The notes beneath the pieces were generated by a model, which had not been told where the DNA came from, did no database searches, and worked only from the letters and a program-made list of their open reading frames with translations. 59,911 nt of DNA from Bacteroidia bacterium (GTDB taxonomy: Bacteria; Bacteroidota; Bacteroidia; SpSt-205), in assembly GCA_025059535.1 (NCBI GenBank), contig JANXCX010000008.1, positions 1-59,911 on the forward strand. Direction: 5' to 3'. A program made the translations under genes and the position numbers. Within the stretch, counting starts at the first letter, position 1, and each line of letters begins with the position of its first letter. This document shows, piece by piece, positions 41,618-50,514 of the stretch.

Positions 41618-42518
41618 ACTGGGTTTGGTCCTTGGAATGATAGGCGGGCTTATGGCTCAGCGTGTGGCGATCGCAGTACATGGCGGGGCGGGAAATATTC
41701 GGCCTACCGATATACCTCCAGCGCGTCAGCAGCAGGCCGAAGCTTACCTTCGAGAGGTAGTTCAGGAAGGATATGAGCTTTTGCGCAGCGGGCGCAGCGC
41801 GCTGGATGTAGTGGAAATTGCGGTGCGACGGCTGGAAGACTCCGGCCTGTTCAATGCCGGGCGAGGGGCTGTGCGGAATAGCCAGGGCGTGGTGGAGCTG
41901 GATGCCTCCATTATGGATGGACGTACCCGAGCGGTAGGGGCGGTAGCGGCGGTACGCCAAGTGCAAAATCCCGTTTCGCTGGCCCGTCAGGTCATGGAGC
42001 GAACCCGTCATGTGCTGATTGTAGGCCCTGCGGCGGATGAGCTGGCGCGCGCATGGGCTCTCCCTATGCGTAACGAAGTGGAGTTTTCGGAACCGGCTAC
42101 CACCTTCTGGGGCACCGTAGGGGCTGTAGCCTTAGATGCTCAGGGCAACCTCGCGGCGGCTACCTCCACTGGGGGCCTGTCGGGTAAGCTACCCGGACGC
42201 GTAGGCGACTCCCCTATCCCCGGCGCCGGTACGTATGCCGAAAACGGGCTGGTGGCCCTCTCCGCTACTGGAGAAGGTGAATACTTCCTGCGTAGCGTAC
42301 TGGTCTACGATATTGCGGCGCGCCTGCGCTATCAGAAAGTGCCTCTCAGTCAGGCCCTGGCCAGTGCGTTCCAAGAACGCCTAGAGCCTATTGGGGGACG
42401 CGGCGGCGTAATCGCCATAACTCCCACGGGCGAAGTAGCCTTTTACTTTAATACCTCCTGCCTCTTCCGAGCCGCTATAGACGGGGAAGGGCGGCTCACC
42501 GTAGGCACTTTCCGATGA
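41604..42518 (+). CDS. Exported isoaspartyl peptidase / L-asparaginase (Ntn-hydrolase)
   Basis: 304 aa from the ATG at 41604; an in-frame ATG at 41589 is also possible. Signal peptide RLGLVLGMIGGLMAQ, then the family start VAIAVHGGAGNI. Catalytic Thr is in FWGTVGAVALD, preceded by the expected linker; also GLFNAGRGAVRNSQG, DASIMDGRTRAVGAVAAV and STGGLSGKLPGRVGDSPIPG. The enzyme autocleaves before the Thr and hydrolyses beta-aspartyl dipeptides, repairing isoaspartate. Secretion suggests periplasmic use. It overlaps the PQQ gene by 14 bp and the AAA gene by 4 bp. Confidence 0.93.
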   Translation: MRCIRLGLVLGMIGGLMAQRVAIAVHGGAGNIRPTDIPPARQQQAEAYLREVVQEGYELLRSGRSALDVVEIAVRRLEDSGLFNAGRGAVRNSQGVVELDASIMDGRTRAVGAVAAVRQVQNPVSLARQVMERTRHVLIVGPAADELARAWALPMRNEVEFSEPATTFWGTVGAVALDAQGNLAAATSTGGLSGKLPGRVGDSPIPGAGTYAENGLVALSATGEGEYFLRSVLVYDIAARLRYQKVPLSQALASAFQERLEPIGGRGGVIAITPTGEVAFYFNTSCLFRAAIDGEGRLTVGTFR

Positions 42519-44206
42519 CCGTCCAAGCTCTGCCTCGCTGGCTGGACGACCTAGCGCGCCAATATCACGCCGGACGCACCGCCGTCTTCCTCCTCCATGG
42601 TAACATCCATGATCTGGTCTGGTACGAAAATCGCCCCTATCCCCTCCGAGAATTCTTAGCGCAGGTAGTCTTTCGTCGGCGGGAGGTAGTACTCCTCTAT
42701 AATCGGGGCACAGGGCTGACCTTTCGGGATGAAAAGTCTCGCAGCGACATGGAGGCATACTTGCGTCAGGTGGGGGAGCGCTTTGAGTCGCTGCGCTTCA
42801 CGGCCGAGCTTTTCCCTTTGCTGCATCGGTATTTTCACCATCGCCTTTCCGAAGGCCATCGCATGGCGCTTATTCTGGAATATGGGGAGATGCTTGTGCC
42901 CAATAGCGGCACTTACTTAGCTAATGAAGAACGGACAGCCCTCCTTTATCTCCTCCAGTGGGCGCAGTCGCCGCTTTTCCTGCGCTCCGATATTACTATC
43001 CTTCTCCTGGCGGAAAGCCTAAGCGAAGTCCATCCAAAACTCACCGCAAACCCCCATGTTTCCTCGATTTCCATCCCCTACCCTAATGCGGAAGTGCGAC
43101 GCCTTTTTCTGGAGTACCTTTGGCAGAATAAGCCCGATCTAAGCGAAAAAATAAAGGGTGGTATTTCCTTGGAAGCCCTTACCATAGCTCTGGGCGGTCT
43201 TACGCTGGTACAAATAGAGAAGCTGATAGCCGAAATAGCTCAGAGTACCACGCCTTGGGAAGAGGCGCAAATTTTAGAACGTAAGAAAGTGCTGGTGGAG
43301 GCTCAGGCAGGCGGGCTATTGGAATTTATGAGCACGCACCTCACCTTAGAAGCCGTAGCTGGTCACCGAGCGGCTAAGGCCTACCTGCGGTCTATCGCTC
43401 AGGCTATCAAAAACGGTCATACCAGCTCCATCCCAATGGGCTTTCTCATAACTGGCCCAGTGGGCACGGGTAAAACTTTTCTCCTGCGCTGTTTCGCTGG
43501 GGAGATTGGGATACCTATGGTTCAGCTCAAAAACTTTCGCTCTAAGTGGGTAGGGGAGACGGAGGCGAATCTGGAGCGAATTCTGGCCCTTTTAGAGGCT
43601 TTAGCGCCTATAGCGGTAGTGATAGATGAGGCGGATACCCAGCTAGGTCAGCGTGCCAGTGAGGGCGACAGTGGCCTAAATGCCCGCATCTTCGGCCGCT
43701 TGGCTAGCTTTATGAGTGATACGCGCCATCGAGGGCGCATTTTGTGGTTTCTAATCACCGCTCGCCCTGACCTTCTCCCCATAGACCTCAAGCGCCAAGG
43801 CCGAGCCGAAGAGCACATTCCGCTTTTCCCACCTACTACAGCGGAGGAAAAACGGGAGGTCGTTACGGCTCTAGCTCGCCGGCTGGGCATGCCTAATTTG
43901 GAATTCCCTACCTCCGACGCTTTTTGGGAAGAGCTGCCTACCTTTTCAGGGGCCGAATGGGAAGCCATCCTCACGCGGGCGCGCTTTCAGGCCACCTTAG
44001 CGGGTAGCAGTGAGCCCACTTGGGCCGACGTGATGCAGGCCCTGAATGATTTTTTGCCGCCTAGCTACCCAGAAGAGGTAGCTTATATGAACTACCTCGC
44101 CATCCTAGAATGCACCCGGCGTAGCCTACTCCCGCCAGCCTATCAGAACTTTAGCCGTGAAGAGCTTTTTCAGCGGCTGGAAGGCTTGCGGGCACGTCTC
44201 CAATGA
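42515..44206 (+). CDS. Two-module AAA ATPase, N-terminal module degenerate
   Basis: 563 aa. The N-terminal half (~1-260) has an AAA-like fold without Walker A (FLLHGNIHDLVWYENRPYPL, VVLLYNRGTGLTF). The C-terminal half has Walker A GPVGTGKTFLLRCFAGE, pore-like KNFRSKWVGETEANLERI, Walker B IAVVIDEADTQLGQR and sensor FLITARPDLLPIDLKRQGRA. The layout recalls Ycf46-like and related AAA ATPases of unknown function. It is cytosolic. Its ATG overlaps the isoaspartyl peptidase stop (ATGA). Confidence 0.88.
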   Translation: MTVQALPRWLDDLARQYHAGRTAVFLLHGNIHDLVWYENRPYPLREFLAQVVFRRREVVLLYNRGTGLTFRDEKSRSDMEAYLRQVGERFESLRFTAELFPLLHRYFHHRLSEGHRMALILEYGEMLVPNSGTYLANEERTALLYLLQWAQSPLFLRSDITILLLAESLSEVHPKLTANPHVSSISIPYPNAEVRRLFLEYLWQNKPDLSEKIKGGISLEALTIALGGLTLVQIEKLIAEIAQSTTPWEEAQILERKKVLVEAQAGGLLEFMSTHLTLEAVAGHRAAKAYLRSIAQAIKNGHTSSIPMGFLITGPVGTGKTFLLRCFAGEIGIPMVQLKNFRSKWVGETEANLERILALLEALAPIAVVIDEADTQLGQRASEGDSGLNARIFGRLASFMSDTRHRGRILWFLITARPDLLPIDLKRQGRAEEHIPLFPPTTAEEKREVVTALARRLGMPNLEFPTSDAFWEELPTFSGAEWEAILTRARFQATLAGSSEPTWADVMQALNDFLPPSYPEEVAYMNYLAILECTRRSLLPPAYQNFSREELFQRLEGLRARLQ

Positions 44207-44526
44207 TTTGAACCTCATTGTCCCTCTTCTCTTATAACTGAAGGGTAGAACTGGATGCACACCTTCATTAAAAAATTCTTCCCTCTGAGGGGAGGCTCCA
44301 CTAAAGAAAGCCTCCTAGCGCGTTCGGACCGTAGGTAATATGGGGCGACTCAGACGGCATTAGCTCCGGTCTTATAGACTCTTAGCCTGTGTTATGCCTC
44401 CTTAGTGAATCGCATTTTGGCCAGTAAAGCGTCTCTTGAGCCAAAAGCTTTGAATCTGAGGAAGGAAGCCGATTTGATCCTGTAAAGCAATGCTCTCACA
44501 GGCTGACTCTGACGAAGAAAAGCTAC

Positions 44527-44534
44527 TAACTTTG
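44527..44534 (+). promoter_or_regulatory. Orphan TAnnTTTG box in gene-free stretch
   Basis: TAACTTTG, exact, 4 nt before a GTG at 44539. The GTG frame runs to 44715 and overlaps the next gene; its product looks unlike a protein. Confidence 0.35.
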
Positions 44535-44677
44535 CCGAGTGCTATGGCATACAGCAGCAAAAGTCTCGCTATCTTCTGGAAGGTGCTTCTATCCTCTAAG
44601 TCAAACTATAAGTTACAGAAGGCACAGTTCCTACGCACTTTGCCCGCATAAGTTCGCGCCTTATGTAGGTATTTACC

Positions 44678-44685
44678 TGACTTTG
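44678..44685 (+). promoter_or_regulatory. TAnnTTTG-like box for the 44690 gene
   Basis: TGACTTTG, one mismatch, 4 nt before the ATG at 44690. Confidence 0.45.
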
Positions 44686-44689
44686 AATT

Positions 44690-45592
44690 ATGTTCACCCT
44701 GATTTCTACGCCTAAGCCTTTCAGGGAGCCTCACATTATTAGCCAGCAGTTACAAGCTCTTGAGAGCTGGCTGCTTTTACGCCCTCGCCCACAAATCATA
44801 TACATAGGAAAAGAAGAAGGAGCTGAAGACATATGTCGTCAATACGGCATAGAACTAATTCCTGAAGTAGCGCGTAGCCTTACAAATGCCCCCCTGCTAA
44901 ATGACCTACTTAGACGAGGCGAGCAGGTCGCTCGATACAGTATTTTAGCTTATGTAAATGCCGATATAGTCATCGCACCTATTCTTACTCAGGCTATACA
45001 GATAGTTCAAAGGCGATGGAAACGCTTTGTTATCATCGCCGCACCCTATTTAGCTGACCTAACAGGGCTGCAGATACGAGAAGGCTTTGAGCAGGAGGCT
45101 CTCAATAGAGTAAAGAAGCTACCTACAGTCGCTGGAGCCGACTTGTTTGTTTTCCCTAAAGGCGTATATGAAGCTGTGCCACCTTTAGCCGTGGGGAGAC
45201 TAAGTTGGGATAACTGGCTTATGTGTGACCCTCTTTTGCGCCGCATACCCGTGATAGACGCAACCGAGTTTGTACCGACTTTTCATCCTATGGAGGAGTA
45301 TAGCACCCACTATGCGGAGTACCTCAGCGAGACTACGCAGTCCGGCGAAGGATGGCAGAGAATTCGCCAGAAATTCAAAGAGGATACTGAACGAAACCTG
45401 TCTTATACAGATAATGCGCATCGGATAGGTCGTTCGGCCATGCCTTACTATATGAACAGGGAGGGTGAAATCTTAGCCCGTGGGTGGGGCGCCTTTTATC
45501 GCTCCTGGCTTAAGCTGGAATGGGAATCCTGGCTTCATCGCACCGCTTCCCTCCGCCGAAAGCTTGGACTTTATCGCTGGTGGCGATACTAA
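44690..45592 (+). CDS. Glycosyltransferase-like protein (GT-A fold)
   Basis: 300 aa. The N-terminus resembles a nucleotide-sugar binding start (MFTLISTPKPF); AYVNADIVIAPIL carries a DxD-like metal site and GADLFVFPKGVYE, RLSWDNWLMCD follow in GT-A order. The C-terminus is basic and amphipathic (SWLHRTASLRRKLGLYRWWR), perhaps membrane-associating. Codons are a little more AT-rich than the housekeeping genes, as in other sugar-modification genes of the window. The acceptor is unknown. Confidence 0.7.
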   Translation: MFTLISTPKPFREPHIISQQLQALESWLLLRPRPQIIYIGKEEGAEDICRQYGIELIPEVARSLTNAPLLNDLLRRGEQVARYSILAYVNADIVIAPILTQAIQIVQRRWKRFVIIAAPYLADLTGLQIREGFEQEALNRVKKLPTVAGADLFVFPKGVYEAVPPLAVGRLSWDNWLMCDPLLRRIPVIDATEFVPTFHPMEEYSTHYAEYLSETTQSGEGWQRIRQKFKEDTERNLSYTDNAHRIGRSAMPYYMNREGEILARGWGAFYRSWLKLEWESWLHRTASLRRKLGLYRWWRY

Positions 45593-45608
45593 ACTCAGGT
45601 TTTTTTGA

Positions 45609-45616
45609 TATATTTG
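45609..45616 (+). promoter_or_regulatory. TAnnTTTG box for the HesB/IscA gene
   Basis: TATATTTG, exact, 4 nt before the ATG at 45621. Confidence 0.68.
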
Positions 45617-45620
45617 AAGT

Positions 45621-45944
45621 ATGCTAAGCGTCTCGCCGCGTGCGGCTGAGCGAATTCGGGCTATTATGGTAGAGGAGGGGTACAGTCTCCCGCGCCTACG
45701 AATAGAGGTTAAGGCGGGTGGCTGCTCTGGCCTTCTATACGAACTGCAGTTTAGCGAAGAGGTACGACCCGATGAGCTCGTCTTTACTTCGGAAGGGATT
45801 GAACTGGTTGTGCCTAAAAAAAGCCTTCTCTACTTAGCTGGCACGCAGCTGGATTTTTCAGATGGATTGGAGGGTAAAGGTTTTCACTTTCATAACCCTA
45901 ACGCTACCCGCAGTTGTGCTTGTGGTATGAGTTTTGCTCTTTGA
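45621..45944 (+). CDS. HesB/IscA-family iron-sulfur assembly protein
   Basis: 107 aa, the standard A-type carrier length. LRIEVKAGGCSGLLYELQF carries the first Cys and GFHFHNPNATRSCACGMSF the C-terminal Cys pair (CxC). These three Cys bind or transfer Fe-S clusters. Overall a SufA/IscA/ErpA relative; which one is not decidable. The start is fixed by an exact box 4 nt upstream. Confidence 0.92.
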   Translation: MLSVSPRAAERIRAIMVEEGYSLPRLRIEVKAGGCSGLLYELQFSEEVRPDELVFTSEGIELVVPKKSLLYLAGTQLDFSDGLEGKGFHFHNPNATRSCACGMSFAL

Positions 45945-45952
45945 GCGGAGCA

Positions 45953-46624
45953 ATGCATAGGCTGCGTCCTGGGTGGTTTTTGGAAGGGCTATGGGATGCC
46001 GAATACCAGCAGTACCGCCTGCTGGCCTATCTCCAAGGAGTATATCGGAGTTTTCTAGCTCAGAAGCTCTACCCGCCCCTCAGTGATCTTATAGCCTCTT
46101 ATGCAGAGCTGGCGAAGCTAGCAGAGAGTGTCCAGCAAATGAATTTGTCCGAAACGCCTCTGGCGTTATCTACGCTGGAGGAGATTATAGAATTTGCTCT
46201 GCCGCGCCTCCAATCAGCCATAGAAGAGGGAAAATCCTTATACGAGACGATTGCGCAGGCGCTGCAGGTTCATATAGTTGGAATAATACCCCTTTATCGG
46301 GATGAAGGGTATATGCTGCTGCGGCGCGGGGCGGAGAGCGTGATACGCGGGTATCGGTATGAGATTCGACATCTTTATTCTCCTGAGGGGCAGCAAGTGG
46401 CGATTCGGCTCAGCCTGGTAGGGGAATACCCTAACAGTTGGCTGGGATGGGGCCTTCAGCGGGTGCGGGAAGAGCTTATCCGCCAGGGGTCCGATTTGCC
46501 TGTACCTCTTACCCTTGTGGTGGAAAGTCCTTGGGTACTGCCGCTGGAGGAGACGCTTCTACCTATCATTCAGCGGGCGCTTCCGCGCTGGACGCAGGAG
46601 GCGTCCCACATGGGTTTTAGCTAA
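45953..46624 (+). CDS. Conserved protein of unknown function
   Basis: 223 aa from the ATG at 45953. The start RLRPGWFLEGLWDAEYQQYR then LLAYLQGVYRSFLAQKLYPP is a pattern I associate with a conserved Bacteroidota hypothetical family, but I cannot name it. The N-terminal half is helical, the C-terminal half mixed. There is no signal or membrane segment. The longer frame to 45914 lies inside the HesB gene and is rejected. It overlaps the convergent flippase gene by 66 bp. Confidence 0.65.
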   Translation: MHRLRPGWFLEGLWDAEYQQYRLLAYLQGVYRSFLAQKLYPPLSDLIASYAELAKLAESVQQMNLSETPLALSTLEEIIEFALPRLQSAIEEGKSLYETIAQALQVHIVGIIPLYRDEGYMLLRRGAESVIRGYRYEIRHLYSPEGQQVAIRLSLVGEYPNSWLGWGLQRVREELIRQGSDLPVPLTLVVESPWVLPLEETLLPIIQRALPRWTQEASHMGFS

Positions 46625-48103
46625 GCCTAAAAGGGTCTGACGCAACGCCTTCAAGAAACCTAGCTTGTAGGGCCAGGTGCGATCAAGTATTTCCATTACC
46701 CCGTAGGTCACGCCTAACCCCAGTAGGTTGAATGAAGTCCCTATATGCGCTGGCCAGTGAAAATAAATCCCAGCCCCTATCGCCCATACTCCCAATCGAC
46801 GCACTAAGGAAGGCAAAATCCATACCTTCCAAAGAAAACGCTCACTATAGTGAGTTTGGGCCTCAATGTAATAGTAGATTGCCCCTACGATACCTCCTAC
46901 CAATGTACTCCAAAACATTAGGCCATGATGAAGAAGAAGTGGCTGACTGATTATTATTGCCATATGTACGAAAAGAGATTGTAGAGCAAGGGTACGGAAC
47001 TTACCTTGGCTTTGGTAGTAAGTGTTTAGGGGTAGAAGGGGAAAGGCTAACTGAGAAGCGCCAAAGGCTGCAATCAGAAGAAGCCTTTCCAAAGGGGAGA
47101 GAGAAATTTTCAAAGCCGCAAGCAGCCAAGATATAGCTGCCCAGAGACTAAAGCTCGCTAGGCCCCAGCCTAGCCCATAAACCCAGGTTACTTGGCCTAC
47201 TCTCAAGGCACGCCTTAGCGGAGAGTCGGCTAGGCTTCCGAAGAAAGGTAGGAAAGTTTCGGTCAGACGCTTTGAAAGCAGGTTAATGCGGTTATTTAGA
47301 AAAAAGACGGCATTATATAGCCCTAGCATATCTAAAGAAATCCAGCGAGCGATAAACAGACCTTCTAAGGCGTTAGCTACGGCGTAGAAAAGATGCGGGG
47401 AAATTACCCATACTCCCTGGGGGAAAAGTCGCCAAGCGGGGAAAGGCGCTATAGGCCAGAGGGGGTCGTTTAGTGCCTGCTTAGTCAGGCCATATAACGT
47501 CAAACCCAACCCAAACTGCCCTATCAGCGTCCCTTGCAAGGCTACTGAGCCGTTCTCAACTCTAGCAAGGGCTAGCCAGAGTAAAGGGAAGAGGTTCTGC
47601 CAAAAGCTAGAGGCTAAGGAGAAAGCCGTAAACAGCCTGTAGTGTCTTAACGCTATAGGAATCCAGTACAGTAGGGTAGCGATCTGGATACCCCAAACGG
47701 CTGGCGGCACCCAGAGCGAATTTTGGCTAAGCCAAAAGACCATAGACGGCGAAAGGGCTAGGGCCCGACCTAAAGTTTGGGGACCTACTAAGAACCAGAG
47801 TAGGCCTACGATCGCTGTATTGAGTCCGATTAGTCCCATAGCGGCGCGCAAAAGGGTCAGGAGTTCCCTTGGGAAAACCCCTGTGAAAGAGGCCGCTAGC
47901 CGCTGCCCTATTAGTTCGGCTAATCCGAAAGTAAGAAGGTAGGAGTAATTCAAGAGGTTTAGGAGGTAGCTAACTACGCCGTAGGGCTCGCGGCCTATCC
48001 ACTTGATGAGTAGCCAGGGGTAGAGGAGGGTAAGTAGGCCATTTATGGCTATGCCTAGGCTTCGCCATGCCAAACCGCGCAGGGCTTCCCGCTGACGCAC
48101 CAC
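46559..48103 (-). CDS. Polysaccharide/oligosaccharide flippase-like membrane protein
   Basis: 514 aa, GTG start, about 12-14 membrane helices (for example IAINGLLTLLYPWLLIKWIG, WVYGLGWGLASFSLWAAIS). This matches the Wzx/MATE-like flippase superfamily that exports lipid-linked sugar units in O-antigen or exopolysaccharide synthesis. No polymerase gene lies next to it. Its 3' end overlaps the 45953 gene by 66 bp. Starts are 23 bp apart from the divergent IDO-like gene. Confidence 0.88.
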   Translation of the reverse strand: MVRQREALRGLAWRSLGIAINGLLTLLYPWLLIKWIGREPYGVVSYLLNLLNYSYLLTFGLAELIGQRLAASFTGVFPRELLTLLRAAMGLIGLNTAIVGLLWFLVGPQTLGRALALSPSMVFWLSQNSLWVPPAVWGIQIATLLYWIPIALRHYRLFTAFSLASSFWQNLFPLLWLALARVENGSVALQGTLIGQFGLGLTLYGLTKQALNDPLWPIAPFPAWRLFPQGVWVISPHLFYAVANALEGLFIARWISLDMLGLYNAVFFLNNRINLLSKRLTETFLPFFGSLADSPLRRALRVGQVTWVYGLGWGLASFSLWAAISWLLAALKISLSPLERLLLIAAFGASQLAFPLLPLNTYYQSQGKFRTLALQSLFVHMAIIISQPLLLHHGLMFWSTLVGGIVGAIYYYIEAQTHYSERFLWKVWILPSLVRRLGVWAIGAGIYFHWPAHIGTSFNLLGLGVTYGVMEILDRTWPYKLGFLKALRQTLLGLAKTHVGRLLRPARKRPLNDR

Positions 48104-48114
48104 CCGAAAATGCG

Positions 48115-48122
48115 TAAGTTTG
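48115..48122 (+). promoter_or_regulatory. TAnnTTTG box for the IDO-like gene
   Basis: TAAGTTTG, exact, 4 nt before the ATG at 48127. Confidence 0.68.
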
Positions 48123-48126
48123 TCAA

Positions 48127-49278
48127 ATGCACGCCCTAGGGGAGTATGGTATTCATGAGGGCCGAGGATTTTTACCCGCAGAGGATCCGCTTAGAGAACT
48201 GCCGCAGGCTTTAGGCTGCTGGGATGAGCTGGCGTATGAGCTACCTAAGCTGCTGGCTTCTGGACGCGTGCGCTACTTCCTCAAACAGATGCCCCTCTTA
48301 GACCCTCTACCTTACCTTGCAACGGACGCTACATGGCGCCGAGCGATGCAAGTTCTTTCTTATTTTGGGCATGCTTGGGTCTGGGGCGAGGAACCCCCAG
48401 CAGATACGCTGCCCGAGGCTATAGCCCTGCCTTGGTATATGGTAGCCCAGCACCTTGGACGGCCGCCCGTGCTCTCCTATGCCTCCTATGCCCTGGATAA
48501 CTGGTACCGTCTCGAGAAGGAGGGGCCTATAGATCTGGGAAACATTGCGCTCATCCAGAATTTCCTCGGTGGGCTGGATGAAGAGTGGTTTATTCTGGTG
48601 CATGTGGCAATTGAGGCTGCGGCGGCGCCGGCTCTGCGGCAGCTTCCCCGACTTGTAAGCGCCGTAGAAGAAGAAAATCTAACGGAGGCGGAGGCGGCCT
48701 TGGAGGCCATAATTCCCGCTTTAGAGGCTATGTACCGAATCCTCCTGCGTATGCCCGAGCGGTGCGACCCCTATATTTATTACAACCGCGTGCGTCCTTA
48801 CATCCATGGCTGGAAAGATAATCCTAGCCTGCCCAATGGGGTCATCTACGAAGGGGTGGCCGCTTATGAGGGTAAGCCGCAGCGGTTTCGGGGTGAAACA
48901 GGGGCCCAAAGCTCTATCATTCCGGCGTTGGATGCGGCTTTAGGTATCCGCCACGCCGAGGACCCCTTGCGGGTATATCTAAGAGAGATGCGCACTTACA
49001 TGCCGCCTAAACATAGGGCCTTTATTGAAGACCTAGAGCAGTATGAGATAAATAACGACTTTTTCAATCGTACGATGCGGTTGCGCACGCTTTATAATGA
49101 GGCGATTCACTGGATAGAACAATTCCGAACTAAACATTTAGAATATGCGGCGCAGTATATTGCGCGTCAGCATCAGCGCAGCCTGGCTAATCCTACCTCG
49201 GTAGGCACGGGCGGTACGCCGTTTATGCCCTACTTAGCTAAACATCGGGATGAGACGAGCGCGCATAAACTCTCGTAA
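48127..49278 (+). CDS. Indoleamine 2,3-dioxygenase (IDO) family heme protein
   Basis: 383 aa. PLRELPQALGCWDELAYELP, ILSYASYALDNW-type SYASYALDNWYRLEKEGP, RFRGETGAQSSIIPALDAAL, YMPPKHRAFIEDLEQYE, and VGTGGTPFMPYLAKHRDET are the landmarks of IDO. The proximal heme ligand corresponds to His337 in FRTKHLEYAAQYI. Family members open the indole ring of tryptophan to N-formylkynurenine. Bacterial members exist but are uncommon relative to TDO. The rest of the kynurenine pathway (kynurenine formamidase, kynureninase) is not in the window. An exact box precedes the ATG by 4 nt; E2 follows 5 bp after the stop. Confidence 0.9.
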   Translation: MHALGEYGIHEGRGFLPAEDPLRELPQALGCWDELAYELPKLLASGRVRYFLKQMPLLDPLPYLATDATWRRAMQVLSYFGHAWVWGEEPPADTLPEAIALPWYMVAQHLGRPPVLSYASYALDNWYRLEKEGPIDLGNIALIQNFLGGLDEEWFILVHVAIEAAAAPALRQLPRLVSAVEEENLTEAEAALEAIIPALEAMYRILLRMPERCDPYIYYNRVRPYIHGWKDNPSLPNGVIYEGVAAYEGKPQRFRGETGAQSSIIPALDAALGIRHAEDPLRVYLREMRTYMPPKHRAFIEDLEQYEINNDFFNRTMRLRTLYNEAIHWIEQFRTKHLEYAAQYIARQHQRSLANPTSVGTGGTPFMPYLAKHRDETSAHKLS

Positions 49279-49283
49279 CCTAT

Positions 49284-50510
49284 ATGGCTGAGGTTATTGA
49301 GATGCCGCGCCTGAGCGACACGATGACGGAGGGCGTAGTAGCCCGCTGGCATAAAAAGGTGGGGGATACCGTCCGGCCGGGCGAGCTTTTAGCCGAGATT
49401 GAAACAGATAAAGCCACTTTGGAATTTGAAGCGCCGGTGGGAGGTGTCCTTCTCCATATTGGCGTGCCAGAAGGGCAAGCCGTACCAATCGGCACCCTGA
49501 TAGCGATTATTGGCAAAGCAGGTGAAGATATCCAGCCCCTTTTGGCGGGTAAGCTGGTGTCGGCCGCTCCAGCGCCTCCCGTGCCTCCTTCTCCGCCAGT
49601 GCCCCCTTCCTCTCAGCCAAAGCCCGAATCCGCCTCGGTCTCAGCCGTGTCACCCGTAGAAACTGTACCCGAACGCATCAAGGCCTCACCGTTGGCTCGG
49701 GCTATGGCACGCGAGCAAGGAATAGACCTGCGCACGCTTACCGGCACTGGCGAAGGTGGCCGAATCATTCGGCGGGATATAGAGGCTTTTCTAAGCCGCC
49801 AGGCGCAAGCCCCCCTACCTTCCACTGTCCCGACTTATACGGAAGTACCTGTCAGCCAGATGCGTAAAACTATTGCCCGTCGCCTCACGGCCAGCGTCCA
49901 CGAAGCTCCACATTTCTACCTCACCCTCTCAGTGAGCATGGAAAATGCCGCCCAGTGGCGCGAACGGCTCAATACCCTTTCGCCTGTGAAAATTTCCTTT
50001 AATGACCTGATTATCAAGGCCTGCGCCCAGGCGCTGCGACGGCACCCCTATCTCAATGCTTCTTGGGCTGGGGAGACCATTCGGCTCCACAAGGATATTC
50101 ATATCGGCTTTGCGGTGGCGGTAGAAGAGGGACTAATTGTACCCGTGATCCGTCATGCGGATCGCAAGGGACTTTCTGAAATAGCCCAAGAGACGCAGGC
50201 CTTAGCCGAGAAGGCACGCCAGCGCAAACTGGCCCCGGAAGAATACACAGGCAGTACCTTCAGCGTCTCTAATCTAGGAATGTATGGGATAGAAGAATTT
50301 ACGGCGGTTATCAATCCCCCTGAGGCGGCCATATTAGCGGTGGGGACTATCCAACCTACACCAGTAGTGCGGGATGGACAGATTCAAGTAGAGCGTCGCA
50401 TGCGCCTTACCCTTTCCTGTGATCATCGGGTAGTGGATGGGGCTACGGGCGCTGCTTTCCTGCAAACCCTCAAACAGCTTTTGGAAGAGCCAGAACGCCT
50501 TCTCCTCTGA
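49284..50510 (+). CDS. 2-oxo acid dehydrogenase E2 (dihydrolipoyl acyltransferase)
   Basis: 408 aa. One lipoyl domain (MAEVIEMPRLSDTMTEGVVA, lipoyl Lys in EIETDKATLEFEAP, residue ~43), a Pro/Ser-rich linker (~85-125), a peripheral-subunit-binding domain (KASPLARAMAREQGIDLRTL), then the catalytic domain ending DHRVVDGATGAAFLQTLKQL (active-site His-Asp). TMTEGVV favours the pyruvate dehydrogenase E2 type. E1 and E3 genes are not in the window. The start is 5 bp after the IDO stop with no clear box. Confidence 0.93.
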   Translation: MAEVIEMPRLSDTMTEGVVARWHKKVGDTVRPGELLAEIETDKATLEFEAPVGGVLLHIGVPEGQAVPIGTLIAIIGKAGEDIQPLLAGKLVSAAPAPPVPPSPPVPPSSQPKPESASVSAVSPVETVPERIKASPLARAMAREQGIDLRTLTGTGEGGRIIRRDIEAFLSRQAQAPLPSTVPTYTEVPVSQMRKTIARRLTASVHEAPHFYLTLSVSMENAAQWRERLNTLSPVKISFNDLIIKACAQALRRHPYLNASWAGETIRLHKDIHIGFAVAVEEGLIVPVIRHADRKGLSEIAQETQALAEKARQRKLAPEEYTGSTFSVSNLGMYGIEEFTAVINPPEAAILAVGTIQPTPVVRDGQIQVERRMRLTLSCDHRVVDGATGAAFLQTLKQLLEEPERLLL

Positions 50511-50514
50511 TGTT

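Larger units (their letters stand above)
44207..44689. other. 483-bp gene-free stretch, with a small hairpin and an orphan promoter box
   Basis: No protein family or RNA gene was recognised. Seen: GGAGGCT at 44291-44297 pairing with AGCCTCC at 44309-44315 (11-nt loop, no T-run), just after a smaller CCCT/AGGG repeat at 44281-44291; and an exact TAACTTTG box at 44527-44534 that is 4 nt from a GTG opening a 58-codon frame to 44715 of unconvincing composition. The stretch may be a decayed gene. Confidence 0.5.
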
